In this document: piece after piece, positions 26,460-34,379 of the stretch
Position numbering within the stretch: the stretch's first letter is position 1
Layout: the number at the start of each line of letters is the position of its first letter
DNA from: an uncultured Myxococcales bacterium
GTDB taxonomy: Bacteria; Myxococcota_A; UBA9042
Reading direction: 5' to 3'
DNA length: 64,000 nucleotides
Assembly (NCBI GenBank): GCA_903924465.1
Contig: CAIYBN010000040.1
Location: forward strand, 93,481 to 157,480
Notes under the pieces: generated by a model
Seen by the model: the letters and a program-made list of their open reading frames with translations, nothing else
The model's database searches: none
Told to the model about the DNA's origin: nothing
Made by a program: the position numbers and the translations under genes

Positions 26460-27503
26460 TCAGACGACGATGCAATCCGCTTCGGGCAGGTCAGCGGCAA
26501 CGATCTCACCGACGACGGTCGCCGCGATCCCGTGGCCCTGCAGCCGCGCCAAGCACGCCTGAACGTGCGCCGCCGGCACGACCGCAATCATGCCCAAGCC
26601 CAAGTTAAAGGTCCGCTGCATCTCCAAATCTTCCACACCGGCCTGACGAATCGCCTGATAGATCGCCGGCTCGTGCCAGGAGCCACGGTGCAGCACCGCG
26701 CGCGTCCCTTTCGGCAGCGACCGCGGCACGTTGCCCGGCAACCCGCCACCCGTGATGTGCGCGAGCGCGCGAACCGGCTCCTGCGCCAGCAAGTCCAGCA
26801 CCGGCTTGACGTAAATGCGCGTCGGTTCCAGCATTTCCGCTGCCAGATCCGCGTGTTTTCCGCCGATGGACGGGCCAAACAGGTCCAATTGCCGCACTTC
26901 CAGCAACGCCTTGCGGGCCAGCGAAAAGCCGTTGGAATGCAGGCCGCTCGACGGCAAGCCGAGGATGATGTCGCCGGGTTCGACCTTTTGGCCGTCCAAG
27001 ATCGCGGCTTTTTCCACCGCAGCGACGGCAAAGCCCGCCAGATCGTACTCTCCGTCAGCGTAAAATCCCGGCAATTCCGCGGTTTCGCCGCCGAGCAGCG
27101 CGCATCCTGCCTGCTGACAGCCAGCCGCGATGCCAGCAACGACTGCGGTCGCGACATCGAGTTCCAAGCGGCCAGTTGCAAAATAGTCCAGAAAAAACAA
27201 TGGCTCAGCACCAGAACAGAGCACATCGTTGACGCACATCGCGACCAGATCGATACCGACGGTGCTGTGGCGACCGGTCAGGAACGCGAGCTTCAATTTT
27301 GTGCCCACGCCGTCGGTGCCGGAGACGAGGACCGGGTCCTGGTAGCGACCTCCCAGGGAAAAAAGCCCGCCAAAACCGCCGATTCCCGCGAGAACGCCGG
27401 GGCGGTGCGTCGCTTTGCCAAACGGCGCGATCCGATCGATGAACGCGTCGCCGCGATCAATGTCCACTCCCGCTTGCGCGTACGTCAAAGGCTGCTTCGT
27501 CAC
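26460..27503 (-). CDS. purM: Phosphoribosylformylglycinamidine cyclo-ligase (AIR synthetase)
   Basis: PurM converts FGAM to aminoimidazole ribotide with ATP, the fifth step of purine synthesis. GTG 27503 gives 347 aa, the normal size, with GGAGGAG 6 nt upstream. Motifs are TYAQAGVDIDRGD at the N-terminus, GGFGGLF, LVSGTDGVGTKLKLAF (nucleotide binding), DLVAMCVNDVLCSGAEPLFFLDY, ALLGGETAELPGFY and LAHITGGGLPGNVPRSLP. No other pur gene is adjacent; the operon partners are the two coiled-coil proteins. Confidence 0.95.
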   Translation of the reverse strand: MTKQPLTYAQAGVDIDRGDAFIDRIAPFGKATHRPGVLAGIGGFGGLFSLGGRYQDPVLVSGTDGVGTKLKLAFLTGRHSTVGIDLVAMCVNDVLCSGAEPLFFLDYFATGRLELDVATAVVAGIAAGCQQAGCALLGGETAELPGFYADGEYDLAGFAVAAVEKAAILDGQKVEPGDIILGLPSSGLHSNGFSLARKALLEVRQLDLFGPSIGGKHADLAAEMLEPTRIYVKPVLDLLAQEPVRALAHITGGGLPGNVPRSLPKGTRAVLHRGSWHEPAIYQAIRQAGVEDLEMQRTFNLGLGMIAVVPAAHVQACLARLQGHGIAATVVGEIVAADLPEADCIVV

Positions 27504-27607
27504 GTTAGGCTCCTCCGGACGTGCCGAGTATCGCAAGGCCGCGACCGGGTCAACCAGTAGCGGCGACAAAATCGACTTCCTTTGGACCGGAACGTCGCAG
27601 TTGGCGA

Positions 27608-27636
27608 TTGCCACGGCGCACATGTCACACTAATGT
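27608..27636 (+). promoter_or_regulatory. Candidate promoter for the J-domain/TPR gene
   Basis: TTGCCA and TAATGT are separated by 17 bp, 46 nt before the ATG at 27682. The match is modest. Confidence 0.25.
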
Positions 27637-27681
27637 ACCAGTCGCGGTCACCCCCGGATCCCGACCGCAACTGCGGGTGCG

Positions 27682-29091
27682 ATGACCAGTGCGCCTCCTC
27701 CCAATGACCCGATGGCGGTCTTGCAGCGCCTGCTCGCAGCAATTGACGCGAAAGCCGATCATTTTTCGTTGCTGCAACTGCCGCGCAATGCCGAGCCGCT
27801 GCAGATCCGCAACGCGTATTTTCGTCTGGCGAAGGTCGTTCATCCAGATCATCCGTTGTTCGCCAACAATCCGCAGTTGCGCGCCCAAGCGACCCGCGCG
27901 TTCCAGGCGATCACATCTGCCAATTCGACGTTGGGCGACCCGCTCAAGCGCAGCGGATACGTCCATTCCATGGCCCAAGCGGCGATGGAGCGCTCCGATG
28001 CCGTGGCAGCGCAGATGCAGGCGGGCGTGAGGGCGACGGTGCCCACATCGCCCACCTATCGCGCGACTGGGCCCCAGCCTCACGCCGTCGACATCGTGCC
28101 AGTGCCGGGAAGTGTGTCCAACCAACGGACACCGCGCGGCGTCCCGACGAGTCAGAGCCCGACCGCCCCGGGGGCGATGTCGCGGCCCATGGTAGCGAGC
28201 AGCCTGAGTGGCACCGGGCAGTTTTCGCGCACCACGCTGACAGGTCCGCAGCAGCCCGTTCAGGTCAACAGCGGTGCCACCGGGCAATTTCAGCGGCCCC
28301 CGGGGCAAGGCCCGCAATCCAACTCGGGGACCGGCCAATTCCAGCGGACAACCGGGTCGACGCCGATGGGCGGCACCGGGCAGTTCTCCGCAGTCAACCC
28401 GGCACCGGGTCAGCGGCCTACGCCAAGCGGTCAATCCTCCATGGGCCCCACGACCGCGCCGTCGGCCCAGCCGCAATACACGACGAGCACCCGCGGGCTG
28501 GAGCCGCCGCCGAATGCCGAGGTGGCCAAAATTTACCTGCACAGCGGTCGGCAACAGCTGAATCGGCGCGACTGGGTCGGCGCGCAAGAGGCGCTGGAAC
28601 GCGCGTTGCCGCTTCTGGAAAAGAATGAAGCCGCGGACTGCAAGGTCATGCTGGCGTGGGCGATCTTCAACAACAACAGCAATGCGGAAGTGGACCGGAT
28701 CGAGCGCCCCAAGGCGATGTGGAACGAAGTGGCCACGCAATACGCCAAGACACCGTTCCACGCCCAAGCCGCGTATTACTTGGCGATTTGGCACAAGCTG
28801 CACGGCGAACTGCGGCATGTGATGAATAACCTGAATGTTTGCCTGGATTTGCAACCGAATCACATCGAAGCGGCGCGGGAAAAGCGCCTGATGGAGCAGC
28901 GGCGCAGCAACTTGGCAGAAATGCAGGAGCTCGAGGCGCGCGAGCGTGCGGTCAAAGCACGACGCGCGTCCAAGACGTCCATTCCCACGGGTCGCCCGAC
29001 CCCGGCGGCCGGCACGCTCCAGACGAAGAAAGTGGCGTTGCCCAAAGAGCAAAGCTGGCTGGAAAAGCTGTTTGGCGGCGAGAAGAAGTAG
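27682..29091 (+). CDS. J-domain protein with GTGQF repeats and C-terminal TPR region
   Basis: This 469-aa cytoplasmic protein has an N-terminal DnaJ-like domain (about 25-95) with the invariant H54-P-D in RLAKVVHPDHP. That motif stimulates DnaK ATPase, but the Gly/Phe and zinc regions of true DnaJ are missing. Residues about 120-280 are low complexity (Pro, Thr, Ser, Gln) and hold four spaced copies of a TGQF motif, three as GTGQF (near 178, 199, 216 and 232). The C-terminal part is TPR-like (AEVAKIYLHSGRQQLNRRDW..., NVCLDLQPNHIEAAREK) and the end is basic. It is divergent from purM. It may be a Hsp70 co-chaperone adaptor; the partner of the repeats is unknown. Confidence 0.75.
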   Translation: MTSAPPPNDPMAVLQRLLAAIDAKADHFSLLQLPRNAEPLQIRNAYFRLAKVVHPDHPLFANNPQLRAQATRAFQAITSANSTLGDPLKRSGYVHSMAQAAMERSDAVAAQMQAGVRATVPTSPTYRATGPQPHAVDIVPVPGSVSNQRTPRGVPTSQSPTAPGAMSRPMVASSLSGTGQFSRTTLTGPQQPVQVNSGATGQFQRPPGQGPQSNSGTGQFQRTTGSTPMGGTGQFSAVNPAPGQRPTPSGQSSMGPTTAPSAQPQYTTSTRGLEPPPNAEVAKIYLHSGRQQLNRRDWVGAQEALERALPLLEKNEAADCKVMLAWAIFNNNSNAEVDRIERPKAMWNEVATQYAKTPFHAQAAYYLAIWHKLHGELRHVMNNLNVCLDLQPNHIEAAREKRLMEQRRSNLAEMQELEARERAVKARRASKTSIPTGRPTPAAGTLQTKKVALPKEQSWLEKLFGGEKK

Positions 29092-29096
29092 CCAGT

Positions 29097-30029
29097 CTAC
29101 TGCAACCAAGCGGAATCGCTCAGCTCCAGCCGCAGCGGCAGCGCTTCGAAACCGGGTATCGGCACTTCACGGGAACGCGACAGGCGTGCCAGCCACGGAT
29201 GCTCCGGACTGTGAGACGGCAGCAGCGCAACCAACGATTTGGGCACAGTAAACTCGCCGTCGTCACGCAGGCGACAATGCAGCCAGCCCAAGCCCGCCGG
29301 CACGTCGGCGCCGAGCAGCAGGTCGAGATCCGCCGTGCCATCCACGGAGCCCCAGCGCAACGTCAGGTCCTCGTCCACCGGCGGCACCGGCACTTGCGCA
29401 CCGCGCACCGGATGACTGCCCACCCAGGTCACGCGCACGGGTCGGGGCACGTCGATAGACACGTCAAACGGCGGCACACCATCGCCACCCGTCGCCACGA
29501 CATGCAGCGAGCCCGCAGCCAACCAGCTTCGACTCATGTCGCGTTCCACGTCGTACCGGACGCCGCGGGTGGCTTCGAACAGGTTGGGTACCATTTGGAC
29601 GCGCAGCGGCAACACTTGTTTACCGGCGCGCAGTTCCACATTGCCGACGTCGAGCAGCTGCATGTAGGCCAACGGCGGCGCGCCCGGTCGAGGTCCCAGA
29701 TTGTGCGCCGGATCGGCGAGCCGCACGCAGGAATCCAGTTCCGGTGTCGACGCACCCGTCGACGTGCGTCCAACCAGATCCGCAAGCACGCCGACATCAC
29801 CCCGCTCAATGTCACCAAAAATTGCGGCAACTTGCAGGCGATCGAGTCCGACCTGCACGTCGCCCGGCGTCCAGGTCCCGTTGGCAAAATGGATGGTAAC
29901 CGCCGCCGCGCGCATGCGCTGGGCGTCTGCGGGCTCGGCTGCGCGCGTGGACGCATGCGGCACCTTCGCAGCCGGTGGCGAGCGACTGCAACCGAGGAGC
30001 AACACGAGGGGCAGCAGCCATCGCAACAC
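29097..30029 (-). CDS. Lipoprotein of unknown function
   Basis: This 310-aa protein starts with GTG 30029 behind GGAGG (spacing 6). The signal peptide is short (LRWLLPLVLLLGC, lipobox LLGC), followed by a Pro/Ala linker. The mature part is beta-rich with blocks such as AAVTIHFANGTWTPGDVQVGL, LDSCVRLADPAH and LTLRWGSVDGTADLDLLLGA. I do not recognise the fold. It converges on the J-domain gene, whose stop lies 5 bp from its own. The start lies divergent to rsmD. Confidence 0.65.
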   Translation of the reverse strand: MLRWLLPLVLLLGCSRSPPAAKVPHASTRAAEPADAQRMRAAAVTIHFANGTWTPGDVQVGLDRLQVAAIFGDIERGDVGVLADLVGRTSTGASTPELDSCVRLADPAHNLGPRPGAPPLAYMQLLDVGNVELRAGKQVLPLRVQMVPNLFEATRGVRYDVERDMSRSWLAAGSLHVVATGGDGVPPFDVSIDVPRPVRVTWVGSHPVRGAQVPVPPVDEDLTLRWGSVDGTADLDLLLGADVPAGLGWLHCRLRDDGEFTVPKSLVALLPSHSPEHPWLARLSRSREVPIPGFEALPLRLELSDSAWLQ

Positions 30030-30169
30030 GGGAACCTCCGGCCGCAGGGTAGCCGAGCGCGGCAGGCTTGCAACCCCAGCCAACTGTGGCACCTTCTGCG
30101 GCCCGTTCGTTGGCGCCACTTCGTGCCAAGCGTCGGTGGGCTCTGTCCCCGCTGAAAAGGAAGAATCCC

Positions 30170-30724
30170 GTGCGCATCATCGCTGGCAGCCGTCGTGGCA
30201 TGAAATTGCAGGCCCCCGCAGGAAATGCGGTCAGGCCAACATCGGACATGCTGCGCGGCGCCGTCATGAGCATGTTGGGCGGTTTTCTCAGCGGCGAGCG
30301 CGTGTTGGACGTCTGCGCCGGTACCGGAGCGGTCGCGCTGGAATGGCTCTCACGCGGCGCAAGCCTGGCCGTGGCGCTGGAAAACGACCCGATGGCGCTG
30401 GATGTCCTACGGGCCAATGCCAAGCACGTGCGGCTGGATGGGCAGCTGACGGTCATGGCGGGCGATGCGGTCCAACAACTGGCCAAGCTGGCTGCGGACG
30501 GCCGGCAGTTCGACCTTGTCTACGTCGATCCACCCTATGACGCCGAATTGCATGAGGCGATCCTGGCTGCGCTGCCCCGCGTGCTCGCGCCTGGCGCGCA
30601 GGTGTTCATCGAGACGCGGAACGGGCTGCCGGAATCGCTCCGCATCGGTTGGACGCAGGTGACGCAACGGCGTTATGGCGGCGGCTGGTTGGACCGCCTG
30701 CAGTGGCCAGGAGCGGAACCGTGA
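30170..30724 (+). CDS. rsmD: 16S rRNA (guanine966-N2)-methyltransferase RsmD
   Basis: RsmD methylates G966 of 16S rRNA. GTG 30170 (AAGGAAG 6-7 nt upstream) gives a 184-aa protein of family length starting VRIIAGSRRGMKLQAP. It contains RPTSDMLRGAVMSMLGG, the SAM site VLDVCAGTGAVALEWLSRGA and the catalytic VYVDPPYD. Longer upstream in-frame codons have no ribosome site. The queA start overlaps its stop as GTGA. Confidence 0.92.
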   Translation: MRIIAGSRRGMKLQAPAGNAVRPTSDMLRGAVMSMLGGFLSGERVLDVCAGTGAVALEWLSRGASLAVALENDPMALDVLRANAKHVRLDGQLTVMAGDAVQQLAKLAADGRQFDLVYVDPPYDAELHEAILAALPRVLAPGAQVFIETRNGLPESLRIGWTQVTQRRYGGGWLDRLQWPGAEP

Positions 30725-31788
30725 TCGACGCACTGGACCTGCGCGCCTACGATTTTGACCTCCCCGACGGGGCGATTGCCCAGGTGCCTGTGGAGCCCCG
30801 TCACGCTGCGCGCCTGCTTGTGTTCGCCCGCTCCGGCGACGTGCGCGCGCAAAAGACGGTCGCCGATTTGCCGGAACTGCTGCCGCGTCACGCGCTGCTG
30901 GTGGTCAACGACACGCGCGTGGTGCCGGCACGCCTGCTGGGGCAAAAAACGTCCGGCGGGCGCGTGGAACTGCTTCTGACCCGGCCGTTCGCCACGCCCG
31001 GCGCGGACTTGTCGGGGCATGAGGCGATGGCGCGATCGAGCAAAGCGCTGCGCGTCGGGCAAACGATTCTGCTGGACGGCGGTGGACAGGCAACGATCAC
31101 CGAAGTGCTTGGCCATGGTCTTGTCCGCGTCGACCTGGCCGGATTCCCGGACTTGGCCGCGCTGCTTGCTCACTGCGGCCATGTGCCGCTTCCGCCCTAC
31201 ATTCGCGGGGGCAAGGAGCAGCGGCAGCTCGACCGACCGCGCTACCAGTCCACGTTTGCGCGAACCCCCGGTGCCGTGGCCGCTCCGACTGCCGGTTTGC
31301 ACCTTTCTCAGGAATTGCTTGCGCAGCTTGCCGAAGCGGGCGTGGAAATCGCGCACGTCACGCTGCACGTCGGACCCGGAACTTTTCTGCCGGTCCGCGA
31401 TCCGGACTTGCGACAACACCGTGTGCTGCCGGAAAGGGCGGAAATTACCCAGCAAACCGCCGAGGCCATCGCGCGCGCCCGTGCCCAAGGTCGTGCCGTG
31501 ATCGCCGTGGGAACGACCACGACGCGAACGCTCGAAGCGGCGGCGATTCGCGGCGGCGGCACGATACATGCAGGGCACTTTGACGCCGATTTGACGATCC
31601 TGCCCGGCCACCGCTTCCTCGTGATCGACGGCCTGATGACCAACTTCCATCTGCCCCAGTCCAGCCTCCTCGTGCTCGTGAGCAGCTTCACCGGCCGCGA
31701 GCGCCTGCTGGCCGCCTACGCCGATGCGATCGCGCATGGCTATCGGTTCTACTCCTACGGCGATGCGATGCTGATCCTGCCCAGGTGA
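30721..31788 (+). CDS. queA: tRNA preQ1(34) S-adenosylmethionine ribosyltransferase-isomerase QueA
   Basis: QueA transfers the ribosyl part of SAM to preQ1 in tRNA, forming epoxyqueuosine. GTG 30721 gives 355 aa, with AGGAG 7 nt upstream and a 4-bp overlap with rsmD. Conserved parts are YDFDLPDGAIAQVPVEPR, LVVNDTRVVPARLLG, RYQSTFARTPGAVAAPTAGLHLS, HVTLHVGPGTFLPVR and TNFHLPQSSLLVLVSSFTGR. No other queuosine gene is nearby. Confidence 0.95.
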   Translation: MIDALDLRAYDFDLPDGAIAQVPVEPRHAARLLVFARSGDVRAQKTVADLPELLPRHALLVVNDTRVVPARLLGQKTSGGRVELLLTRPFATPGADLSGHEAMARSSKALRVGQTILLDGGGQATITEVLGHGLVRVDLAGFPDLAALLAHCGHVPLPPYIRGGKEQRQLDRPRYQSTFARTPGAVAAPTAGLHLSQELLAQLAEAGVEIAHVTLHVGPGTFLPVRDPDLRQHRVLPERAEITQQTAEAIARARAQGRAVIAVGTTTTRTLEAAAIRGGGTIHAGHFDADLTILPGHRFLVIDGLMTNFHLPQSSLLVLVSSFTGRERLLAAYADAIAHGYRFYSYGDAMLILPR

Positions 31789-31806
31789 CGGCCGCAAACC
31801 GATTCC

Positions 31807-31847
31807 TTGACAATGTGTCAAATCATCGTAAACTGACACCTTGTCAG
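31807..31847 (+). promoter_or_regulatory. Promoter with two palindromic operators upstream of the tetR gene
   Basis: TTGACA (31807-31812) and TAAACT (31829-31834) are separated by 16 bp. The -35 lies inside the perfect palindrome TTGACA-ATG-TGTCAA (31807-31821). A second perfect palindrome, CTGACA-CCT-TGTCAG (31833-31847), starts at the end of the -10. The shared half-site is TGACA with a 3-bp gap, and the centres are 26 bp apart. This is the layout expected of TetR-family autorepression. Confidence 0.7.
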
Positions 31848-31871
31848 GCAATCGCCTGGCAGGGAGCGCGC

Positions 31872-32471
31872 ATGGCCCGCAGGCCGGATCCAAATCGCAA
31901 AGCGGAACTCGCACGCGCCGCCTTTGCCGCGCTTCGCGAGCGCGGTGTCGTCGGCACGACGATGAGTGAAGTGGCGCTGGCGCTGGGCATGAAACGGCCG
32001 GCGCTCTACTACCATTTCAAGGATCTGGGTGAGCTTTTTGACGCCGTCCTGACTGCTGTACTCGCCGACCAACGGGAATTTGTGCTGGCCGGGCTCGATC
32101 CGGACGATCACCCGATCGACGCCCTGGCCTCGTGGATGCGGGCGACACTGGCGTTTTACGAGGCGGATCCGCAATTGATCGGCCTGCTGCTGCAGTTTTG
32201 GGCTGTCGGTCGGCCGGATGCGGCACGCGACGTGTTGGACCGCGCCCGCGATCTGGTGGAGCCCATCCGCCAATTTGCGATCGCCCTGCTGCAGGACGCG
32301 GTGCGCGATGGCCGCGTCCGTCCGTGCGCGCCGGGGCCGATGCTGGACCTGTGCGTCGTCGTCGTCGATGGCTGCCTTGTCGAGCGCATTAGCCGCGGCG
32401 CAGATACCCAGCCGATCCTGGAGCTGTTCATCACCCAGGTCCTGCTGCCGTTGAAATCCCCCGCGCCGTGA
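31872..32471 (+). CDS. TetR/AcrR family transcriptional regulator
   Basis: This 199-aa regulator starts with ATG 31872 behind AGGGAG. The N-terminal helix-turn-helix is typical (ELARAAFAALRERGVVGTTMSEVALALGMKRPALYYHFKDLGELFDAVL, read in parts at about 14-62). The C-terminal ligand domain is Leu/Ala-rich and gives no ligand clue. Two palindromes sharing TGACA half-sites flank its -10, so it very likely represses itself. The C45-type gene starts 27 bp after its stop and may be its co-regulated target. Confidence 0.9.
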   Translation: MARRPDPNRKAELARAAFAALRERGVVGTTMSEVALALGMKRPALYYHFKDLGELFDAVLTAVLADQREFVLAGLDPDDHPIDALASWMRATLAFYEADPQLIGLLLQFWAVGRPDAARDVLDRARDLVEPIRQFAIALLQDAVRDGRVRPCAPGPMLDLCVVVVDGCLVERISRGADTQPILELFITQVLLPLKSPAP

Positions 32472-32498
32472 GGCGTTTTCGTCAAACCGAGGTTCCCG

Positions 32499-34247
32499 AT
32501 GATTCAGCCCGACGCCATTTCCGCGATTGATACCGAGACCACGCCGCTGCCGTTGGCGGTCTTCCACTTGCGCGGCAGTCAGACCGAGATGGGCGCACAG
32601 CATGGCCGGCTGCTACAGCAAATCGGCGGTTGGCATGCGACGGCGGCCTACTATCCCAAAATGGTCGAGCAGATGCTGCGTGGCAGCGCGCTGCGGCCCG
32701 TGGAGCGTCATTGGCCGGTCGTGGTCAAGCCGCTGCTGGAATTGCTCGCGGCACGGCTGGAGCGGCACCGGCCCGCGGATTTGCGCGCACGCACGGACGC
32801 GTTCATGCGCGCGGCGGGCCAGCATCCGCGTGAGGCGCGGCATGTGCTGGCGATGGACATGTTTCAGAATGCCGTGGGGCTTGCCGGGCGTCACATGCTT
32901 GGGCCGTTTGCCGACCCGTGGCAGCAGCGCGCGGTGCCCGCGTGTTCGACGTTGATGGCATGGGGGCCGGCGACCGAGGACGGGCGGCTGCTGCACGCCC
33001 GCAACTTCGATTTTCCCGGTGTGGGCGTCTGGGACATGGCGCCGGCCGTGGTGTTTTGCACGCCGGACGCGGGGCAGCGCTATGCGTTTGCGACCTCGCG
33101 CGGCGCGGACATCCCGGGCATCACGGCGTGGAATGAATCCGGTCTGACCGTGACGGCGCACACACGTTTGCACCGCGACGTGACGTTTTCGGGTGCGGCG
33201 ATCGTGGATCTCTGCCACGACATTGCCCGCAAGGCGCAGACGCTGGCCGATGCGGAAGCGATCGCCCGCGAGCGAACAGTGGCCTCGACCTGGGGACTCG
33301 CAATTTCTTCGGGCGCGGAACAGCGCGGCGTGGTCATCGAGTGCCATGCCAGCGGCGTGGCCGTAACGGAACCCCAAGGCGATGAGCCGTGGCAGGCCTG
33401 CACGAATCACTATTTGTCGGAATCGCTGCGAATCCGAGAGCTTGCGCCATCGCCCGGCTGGTCGTGGCACACGCACAGCCGCAAGAAGCGCTTGGAGACG
33501 GCCGCGCGCGCCGCGGTGGCCGGTGAATCGTTCGATGTCTCGACGCTTTTTGCCTGGCTCGGCGATGGCCGGGATGCCGATGTGCCGAGCATCGAGCGCG
33601 TCGCCGGCGGCGTCGTCGCGCAGGCGACCAGCGTGCAGTCGGTTGTTCTGGATCCGCAACGGCAGACGACGCACCTGTCGGTCGGTCGTTGTCCGAGCGG
33701 GCGCGGTGCGGCGCTCGCCATACCGTGGGATTGGTCTGCGGGCGTTGGCGTCGAAGAGCGGTCTTTGGCGGCCGGAGTGCGTCACGCCAAGCCGTCGCGG
33801 TTCGAGGAAGGCGACGCGAAAGTCGCGTACCGCCATTACTTGCGGGCGGCGCAGCTTGGAGCGCAGGGCGGCGATCTGACACTCGTCCACGAGCACCTGT
33901 CGATCGCCGCGGAAACGCTCCATGATGAGCCCACGCTGCAGCTGCTGGCCGGCGCGGTCGCGCTGCGGCAAGGTCATTTGCCCGAAGCGCTGCGGCTTTT
34001 CGAACGCGGTTTGGTCGCCGAGTCGTCGCCGTTTCCCAAGGGTCGCCTGCACGCGTGGGCGTCGCGCACAGCCGCGCACGTCCCCGATCGCGCGGGCGCG
34101 GAACGGCATCGCGACGCGCTCGCGCGCCTGGGTCACCCGCTGCTGGGGCCACTGCAAGAGCGCGTTGCCACGGAGGCGCAGAAGCCGTTTCCGCTGGAGA
34201 AGCTGCGCGGCATCGGGCTGCACACATTGCTGGGCGACATCGGATAG
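32499..34247 (+). CDS. C45-type Ntn-hydrolase / acyltransferase-like protein
   Basis: This 582-aa protein resembles the C45 peptidase/acyl-CoA:6-APA acyltransferase group. These enzymes self-cleave before a Cys that becomes the N-terminal nucleophile. The candidate is Cys149 in VPACSTLMAWG, followed by GRLLHARNFDFPGVG, WNESGLTVTAHT, and ACTNHYLS, matching family blocks. The upstream 148 residues would form the alpha chain. From about 440 a helical TPR-like tail follows (HYLRAAQLGAQGG, LLAGAVALRQGHLPEALRLFERGL), unusual for the family. It is likely under control of the preceding TetR gene. Substrate unknown; amide hydrolysis or acyl transfer is inferred. Confidence 0.75.
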   Translation: MIQPDAISAIDTETTPLPLAVFHLRGSQTEMGAQHGRLLQQIGGWHATAAYYPKMVEQMLRGSALRPVERHWPVVVKPLLELLAARLERHRPADLRARTDAFMRAAGQHPREARHVLAMDMFQNAVGLAGRHMLGPFADPWQQRAVPACSTLMAWGPATEDGRLLHARNFDFPGVGVWDMAPAVVFCTPDAGQRYAFATSRGADIPGITAWNESGLTVTAHTRLHRDVTFSGAAIVDLCHDIARKAQTLADAEAIARERTVASTWGLAISSGAEQRGVVIECHASGVAVTEPQGDEPWQACTNHYLSESLRIRELAPSPGWSWHTHSRKKRLETAARAAVAGESFDVSTLFAWLGDGRDADVPSIERVAGGVVAQATSVQSVVLDPQRQTTHLSVGRCPSGRGAALAIPWDWSAGVGVEERSLAAGVRHAKPSRFEEGDAKVAYRHYLRAAQLGAQGGDLTLVHEHLSIAAETLHDEPTLQLLAGAVALRQGHLPEALRLFERGLVAESSPFPKGRLHAWASRTAAHVPDRAGAERHRDALARLGHPLLGPLQERVATEAQKPFPLEKLRGIGLHTLLGDIG

Positions 34248-34278
34248 CGGCCGGAGACTTCAGGCATTTGGACGAGCC

Positions 34279-34318
34279 ATTTCACGTTCTCGTCAAGTGA
34301 TTTTCGTGCAATCGTCAC
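34279..34318 (+). promoter_or_regulatory. Pho-box-like 11-bp-period repeats upstream of ppk1
   Basis: Heptamers ATTTCAC (34279), TCGTCAA (34290), TTTTCGT (34301) and TCGTCAC (34312) are spaced by exactly 4 bp. PhoB sites are 7-bp CTGTCAT-like repeats with 4-bp gaps. Three of the four units share TCA at the right place. The match is partial. Confidence 0.35.
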
Positions 34319-34379
34319 CGGATGCTGGCAAACTGCCGCGGCTGGCACGGAGCCGGGAAAGCGGCACAGTTCTCACACG

